A program made the position numbers and the translations under genes. DNA of 8,369 nt from Chitinispirillales bacterium (lineage in GTDB: Bacteria; Fibrobacterota; Chitinivibrionia; Chitinivibrionales; Chitinivibrionaceae), in assembly GCA_031254455.1 (NCBI GenBank), contig JAIRUI010000011.1, positions 1-8,369 on the forward strand, given 5' to 3'. The notes beneath the pieces are model-generated. The model was given only the letters and a program-made list of their open reading frames with translations, had not been told where the DNA came from and did no database searches. Shown here in pieces: positions 5,285 to 8,369 of the stretch (position 1 is the stretch's first letter; each line of letters opens with the position of its first letter).

Positions 5285-6123
5285 TTGCCGCCTCCCGCCG
5301 TCTGTCGGTTATAAAAAGACAAAATACCGGAAATTGTTTTTTTCATTTCACTGCGGGATACGACTTTATCGACAAATCCGTGTTCCAATAAATATTCCGC
5401 TGTTTGAAATTCGTCCGGAAGTTTTTGTTTTATGGTGTTTTCGATGACTCTTCGTCCCGCAAACGCAATCAACGCCCCTTTTTCTGCGATATTTATGTCG
5501 CCGACCATCGCAAACGAAGCCGAGACGCCGCCCGTAGTCGGATCGGTTAAAATCGAAATATAAGGTATATTTTTTTCGTTAAGCATAGAAATAGCCGCGC
5601 AGGTTTTTGCCATTTGCATAAGCGAAAAGATTCCCTCCTGCATCCTTGCGCCGCCGGAAGCCGAAACTATAAGCAAAGGAATTTTTGAATTTAACGCTTT
5701 CATAGCGATTCTGTAGATTTTTTCACCTGTTCCGCTTCCCAAACTCCCGCCTAAAAATCTAAAATCCATAATTGCGGCGGCAACTTCAATCCCGTTTATT
5801 TTTCCAGCGCCGGTTATCACGGATTCGTTTAATCCGGTAATGTTTTTTGCCGAAGAAATTCTATCGACGTAAGACGATTTCGCATCGACGAATTTTAAAG
5901 GATCATTGGGTGAAACGGAAGAATCTTCCTGCAAAAACGTATCTTTGTCGAATAACAAGTCAATTCTTTCTTGAGCGTTCAGACGCTCGTGAAATTCACA
6001 TTTTGGACAAACTTTATCGTTTTTCTCAAATTCGTCCTTTAACACCGGTTTATTGCATGCGGAACATTTTATCCAAATATTTTCATTTTTTAATTTTTTT
6101 TCTTTGTGGTTAAACCATCCCAT
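5281..6123 (-). CDS. accD: Acetyl-CoA carboxylase carboxyltransferase subunit beta
   Basis: This subunit is the zinc-binding partner of AccA in the alpha2-beta2 carboxyltransferase. The 280 residues begin MGWFNHKEKK. A four-cysteine zinc ribbon is complete (C20, C23, C39, C42). The crotonase-like carboxyltransferase fold follows, with SASGGARMQEG (154-164), TDPTTGGVSASFAMVGD (193-209) and FAGRRVIENTIKQKLP (221-236). The ATG at 6123 is chosen over an in-frame ATG at 6141 because AAAGGAG lies between them, correctly spaced for 6123, and because family members begin with a similar short MxWF motif. accD is the first gene of the minus-strand operon accD-accA-soluble cassette gene and is divergent from the glycosyltransferase gene. 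Confidence 0.97.
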   Translation of the reverse strand: MGWFNHKEKKLKNENIWIKCSACNKPVLKDEFEKNDKVCPKCEFHERLNAQERIDLLFDKDTFLQEDSSVSPNDPLKFVDAKSSYVDRISSAKNITGLNESVITGAGKINGIEVAAAIMDFRFLGGSLGSGTGEKIYRIAMKALNSKIPLLIVSASGGARMQEGIFSLMQMAKTCAAISMLNEKNIPYISILTDPTTGGVSASFAMVGDINIAEKGALIAFAGRRVIENTIKQKLPDEFQTAEYLLEHGFVDKVVSRSEMKKTISGILSFYNRQTAGGGK

Positions 6124-6159
6124 CCGTTCTCCTTTAAACATATCTTAATGAAAACAAAT

Positions 6160-6190
6160 ATACTATTTTTACGAATAACGAATATATCAA
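6160..6190 (-). promoter_or_regulatory. Weak candidate promoter for accDA
   Basis: On the minus strand TTGATA (6190-6185) is a near match to a -35 box and TAGTAT (6165-6160) a fair -10 box, but the 19-base spacer is longer than ideal. It lies about 37 bases before the accD start. A shifted -10 (TATATT, 6162-6157) fits the consensus better, but its spacing is too long. Confidence 0.3.
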
Positions 6191-6200
6191 AGCATAAAAA

Positions 6201-6230
6201 TTACGAAAAAACTATGTTTCTACGTATAAA
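6201..6230 (+). promoter_or_regulatory. Weak candidate promoter for glycosyltransferase-pcm
   Basis: TATAAA (6225-6230) is a good -10 box, with a poor -35 match TTACGA (6201-6206) at an 18-base spacing. It lies 38 bases before the GTG start, in the 144-base divergent spacer shared with accD. Confidence 0.3.
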
Positions 6231-6267
6231 AAAAGTATTTTGTTGCGTAAAATAAACTGGAGTTTTT

Positions 6268-6972
6268 GTGTATAATTTCAACGAATCGATAAAAATACTC
6301 ATTCCGGCGTATAAAGCGGAAAATGAATTACTGAAAACTATTCCGTCTCTGCAAAAAAAAGCGCCGAAAGAAAATATTGTTGTAGTTATTGACGGGATTT
6401 TTGACGACAGCGAAAAATTATGCAATGATTTTGGAATTAAAACCGTTATTCATGAAAAAAATCGCGGAAAAGGCGCGGCTATTTTAAGCGGATTTAGACA
6501 GATGTCCAAAGACGTGCGATGGGTGATAACAATGGATGCCGACGGGCAGCATTCTCCTGACGATTTAGACGTGTTTCTTGAAAAAATAAGGACTGCAGAC
6601 GAAAAAACGGCGATAATACTGGGAGCAAGAAAACGTTCTGTAAAAACGATGCCATTAATGCGGATTTTTTCTAATTGGGCGACGTCCGCTTTTATTTCGT
6701 TTATCACAAAACAAAAAATTTTGGACAGTCAATGCGGATACCGTGCGTACAGACTGCCCGCTTTTTTTTCAATAAAATGTAAATTTTTTCGTTTTGAAAT
6801 GGAATCTGAATGTATTTTACGGCTAAAAAGTAACGGTTTTGTTGTAGATAATGTTCCTATAAGAACTCTTTACAACGCCCAAACGAGCCATATTTCGCAT
6901 TTTATCGACACTTTTCGGTGGGTGAGAGCAATGTTGGTTACTATTAAAGAAATTAAAAGAGATAAGAGGTAA
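6268..6972 (+). CDS. Family 2 glycosyltransferase (polyprenyl-phosphate sugar transferase-like)
   Basis: This probably transfers a sugar from a nucleotide sugar to a lipid carrier or surface glycan at the cytoplasmic membrane face. The 234 residues hold one GT-A domain: IKILIPAYKAENELLKTIPS (8-27) as the nucleotide-binding start, VVVIDG (38-43), NRGKGAAI (65-72) and the metal-binding DADGQH (90-95). The later segment ILDSQCGYRAYR (151-162) is typical of dolichyl- or polyprenyl-phosphate mannosyltransferase-like enzymes. There is no C-terminal membrane domain, so it may rely on a partner or bind peripherally. The start is GTG at 6268 with GGAG five bases upstream; the GT-A fold begins immediately after it. 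pcm follows 3 nt after the stop, so the two are probably co-transcribed. Donor and acceptor cannot be told from sequence. Confidence 0.88.
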   Translation: MYNFNESIKILIPAYKAENELLKTIPSLQKKAPKENIVVVIDGIFDDSEKLCNDFGIKTVIHEKNRGKGAAILSGFRQMSKDVRWVITMDADGQHSPDDLDVFLEKIRTADEKTAIILGARKRSVKTMPLMRIFSNWATSAFISFITKQKILDSQCGYRAYRLPAFFSIKCKFFRFEMESECILRLKSNGFVVDNVPIRTLYNAQTSHISHFIDTFRWVRAMLVTIKEIKRDKR

Positions 6973-6975
6973 TAT

Positions 6976-7638
6976 ATGAATAGTACGATGGCGCCCGACA
7001 TATCAATGAAAAAACTTTTAGCCCAACTTATACAAAAAGGAATTACCGATAAACATATTCTTGAAGCGATAGCGAACGTCCCTAGACACCTTTTCGTTGA
7101 AGACGCTTTAGCGGGAAGAGCTTATGATGACATTACCTTGCCTATAGGAAACGGACAAACAATATCGCAGCCGTCCGTAGTCGCTCTGATGACAAGTGTT
7201 TTGGAAATATCGGACGGACTAAAAGTTTTGGAAATCGGAACCGGTTCCGGTTATCAGTCGGCTATTTTGTCTCATTTTACAAGACGTCTTTTTACCGTGG
7301 AACGCTTCAGCAACCTTTTAGAAAAAGCAAAAAGACGACATACGGATTTAAAAATAACAAATATTTCATATCGGCTCGGCGACGGGACGCTTGGTTGGAC
7401 GGGTCAGGGACTTTTTGACAGAATTATTGTCACGGCGGGCGCTCCTTCTCTACCCGGTCCGCTGTTTGAACAACTTGCGCCTGACGGTAAGCTTATAATC
7501 CCTACAGGCAGTAAAGAAGAGCAGAGTCTTACTCTCTATACCAAACGGAGCGACGGGACTATGGCGTTCAAAAAATTCGGCAAAGTGACTTTTGTTCCTC
7601 TTGTCGGACAATACGGGTGGAAACCGGACGAAAAGTAA
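6976..7638 (+). CDS. pcm: Protein-L-isoaspartate O-methyltransferase
   Basis: This enzyme repairs aged proteins by methylating L-isoaspartyl residues with S-adenosylmethionine, allowing return to normal aspartate. The 220 residues fit the bacterial family's usual length. Landmarks are VPRHLFVEDALAGRAYDD (35-52), LPIGNGQTISQP (55-66, the substrate-recognition segment), the SAM-binding motif VLEIGTGSGYQSAIL (84-98), the VER acidic position near 109, and DRIIVTAGAPSLPGPLFEQL. The ATG at 6976 follows AGAGGT, which overlaps the end of the glycosyltransferase gene; downstream Met codons at positions 5 and 11 are possible but poorer starts. The gene sits 3 nt after the glycosyltransferase and 19 nt before a tRNA gene. 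Confidence 0.96.
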   Translation: MNSTMAPDISMKKLLAQLIQKGITDKHILEAIANVPRHLFVEDALAGRAYDDITLPIGNGQTISQPSVVALMTSVLEISDGLKVLEIGTGSGYQSAILSHFTRRLFTVERFSNLLEKAKRRHTDLKITNISYRLGDGTLGWTGQGLFDRIIVTAGAPSLPGPLFEQLAPDGKLIIPTGSKEEQSLTLYTKRSDGTMAFKKFGKVTFVPLVGQYGWKPDEK

Positions 7639-7657
7639 TAAACTCAAAAATAATATT

Positions 7658-7731
7658 CGGAGTGTAGCGCAGTCTGGTAGCGCACCACGTTCGGGACGTG
7701 GGGGTCGGAGGTTCAAATCCTCTCACTCCGA
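7658..7731 (+). tRNA. tRNA-Pro (anticodon CGG)
   Basis: The cloverleaf is complete. The acceptor arms CGGAGTG (7658-7664) and CACTCCG (7724-7730) pair fully, and the discriminator base is A. The D-stem is GCGC with GCGC, the anticodon stem CCACG with CGTGG encloses TTCGGGA, and the T-arm GGAGG-TTCAAAT-CCTCT has one G-U pair. Loop positions 34-36 read CGG, decoding CCG (proline). CCA is not encoded and must be added. It lies 19 bases after pcm on the same strand and may share its transcript. Confidence 0.96.
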
Positions 7732-8010
7732 TTCGCTTTTATAAAATGTAAGTTTTTTCTATAATTTCAAACCTAAATATTTTATCTTCTATAAGAAATT
7801 TTTGGAAATTTACACCTGTGACTAACCCATCAATAACCTAACTCTACAAGGCTATTTAGGGTTCAGACAATTATATTATTTGTATCTTATTAATATTTCA
7901 AACATCCAATAAAAGAATTTATGAATAAAACAGAAAAAATATATTTGAGGAAACTTAAAAAAGTATTTTTGGTCTAATGATTATAATAAAATTTGGTAGA
8001 GGAGATAAAA
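7732..8010. other. AT-rich spacer after the tRNA
   Basis: This 279-base stretch has no supported gene. I find no clear terminator hairpin after the tRNA. A frame of 18 codons from ATG 7921 lacks a good ribosome site. CCTAA (about 7838) and TTAGG (about 7856) form a short inverted repeat too weak to interpret. The right end carries the probable promoter of the gene at 8011. Confidence 0.5.
7982..7987 (+). promoter_or_regulatory. Candidate -10 box for the gene at 8011
   Basis: A perfect TATAAT lies 23 bases before the ATG, preceded by TG two bases upstream, close to an extended -10. No -35 box is visible at the usual distance. If used, the leader would be very short and consist mostly of the ribosome site AGAGGAGA. 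Confidence 0.35.
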
Positions 8011-8369
8011 ATGAAAAATTTCAACGGTGAATTTGCAAATGAAGCGGAAGATTGGAACAAGTTATCTATGCAGGAAAAAGAAAAAATTTACAAAGAAGAC
8101 GTGGAACAACTTCGTAGAGATTTTAATTCTATTGAGGGCGGAAATGAACAGGCAATATCCGATTGGACGAGAAAATATGGAAGAAGAGGATATAAAAACG
8201 GGATTGACGGCGTAATAAATATTCCGGCAAGAGATATAATACGCGAGCGACCTGTTAAACAATATTCTTTTGAGGAAAACGATTTTAATGAAAGAAAACA
8301 AACTCGTAATCCAAATTATAATCCGCAAAAAGTTTCGCAGCCGACGAATAACTTGTCGATGAATGATAA
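8011..8369 (+). CDS. Unrecognised charged protein, N-terminal part (runs off right edge)
   Basis: The frame is open from ATG 8011 to the window end (119 whole codons); the last two bases are an incomplete codon, so the apparent TAA at the edge is out of frame. AGAGGAGA before the ATG is a strong ribosome site. The protein begins MKNFNGEFANEAEDWNKLSM, then a charged, probably helical stretch QEKEKIYKEDVEQLRRDF (20-37), a middle with DWTRKYGRRGYKNGIDG, and an Asn/Gln/Pro-rich disordered end. There is no signal peptide or membrane segment. The start has a faint likeness (EDWxK, then Lys/Glu-rich helix) to the soluble cassette protein at 3793-4437, not strong enough to claim relationship. Function unknown. 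Confidence 0.7.
   Translation, partial: MKNFNGEFANEAEDWNKLSMQEKEKIYKEDVEQLRRDFNSIEGGNEQAISDWTRKYGRRGYKNGIDGVINIPARDIIRERPVKQYSFEENDFNERKQTRNPNYNPQKVSQPTNNLSMND

Noticed and set aside
6124..6141. Upstream ATG at 6141 as the accD start
   Set aside because: The strong AAAGGAG lies downstream of that ATG and is correctly placed for 6123, where AccD homology begins.
7921..7977. 18-codon frame starting MNKTEKIY in the spacer after the tRNA
   Set aside because: No good ribosome site, very short, and composition matches the AT-rich background.
1..8369. CRISPR array
   Set aside because: No evenly spaced short repeats with unique spacers; the only repeats are the two cassette copies and the membrane-gene paralogues.

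Overview
The window looks like a chromosomal segment of an AT-rich, probably Gram-negative bacterium. Core housekeeping genes (gltX, accD, accA, pcm, tRNA-Pro) surround an accessory patch that is visibly richer in A+T. A secreted cyclophilin-FKBP fusion, Shine-Dalgarno-led genes and an adjacent accD-accA pair would fit Fibrobacterota, spirochaetes or a similar anaerobic lineage. I cannot fix the phylum from the sequence alone.

Layout. Positions 1-667 (minus) hold the first 222 codons of gltX, running off the left edge. Divergent to it, 904-1944 (plus) encodes an exported fusion of a cyclophilin and an FKBP peptidyl-prolyl isomerase. It has a second strong ribosome-binding site and ATG just after the signal peptide. 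Positions 2013-4437 form the accessory patch: a three-gene cassette present twice with a constant offset of 1273 bp. Each copy has two small membrane-protein genes in tandem (plus), then one charged soluble protein gene (minus) that overlaps the second membrane gene tail-to-tail by 39 nt. The soluble gene is intact in the right copy (214 aa) and broken in the left copy by a 145-bp deletion between two GTTC repeats. The intact gene starts one base after the accA stop, so it sits at the end of the accD-accA operon.

Positions 4439-6123 (minus) are accA and accD, overlapping by 4 nt; they encode the two halves of acetyl-CoA carboxyltransferase. Divergent from accD, 6268-7638 (plus) carries a family 2 glycosyltransferase (GTG start) and, 3 nt after its stop, pcm (protein-L-isoaspartate methyltransferase). 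A tRNA-Pro(CGG) follows at 7658-7731. After an AT-rich spacer, an unrecognised charged protein gene starts at 8011 and runs off the right edge.

How they fit: accDA is fatty-acid initiation; the fusion isomerase and Pcm are protein folding and repair functions; gltX and the tRNA are translation. The duplicated cassette is the one part with no recognisable function. Its fixed architecture, duplication, decay of one copy and docking onto accA are the main points of interest.
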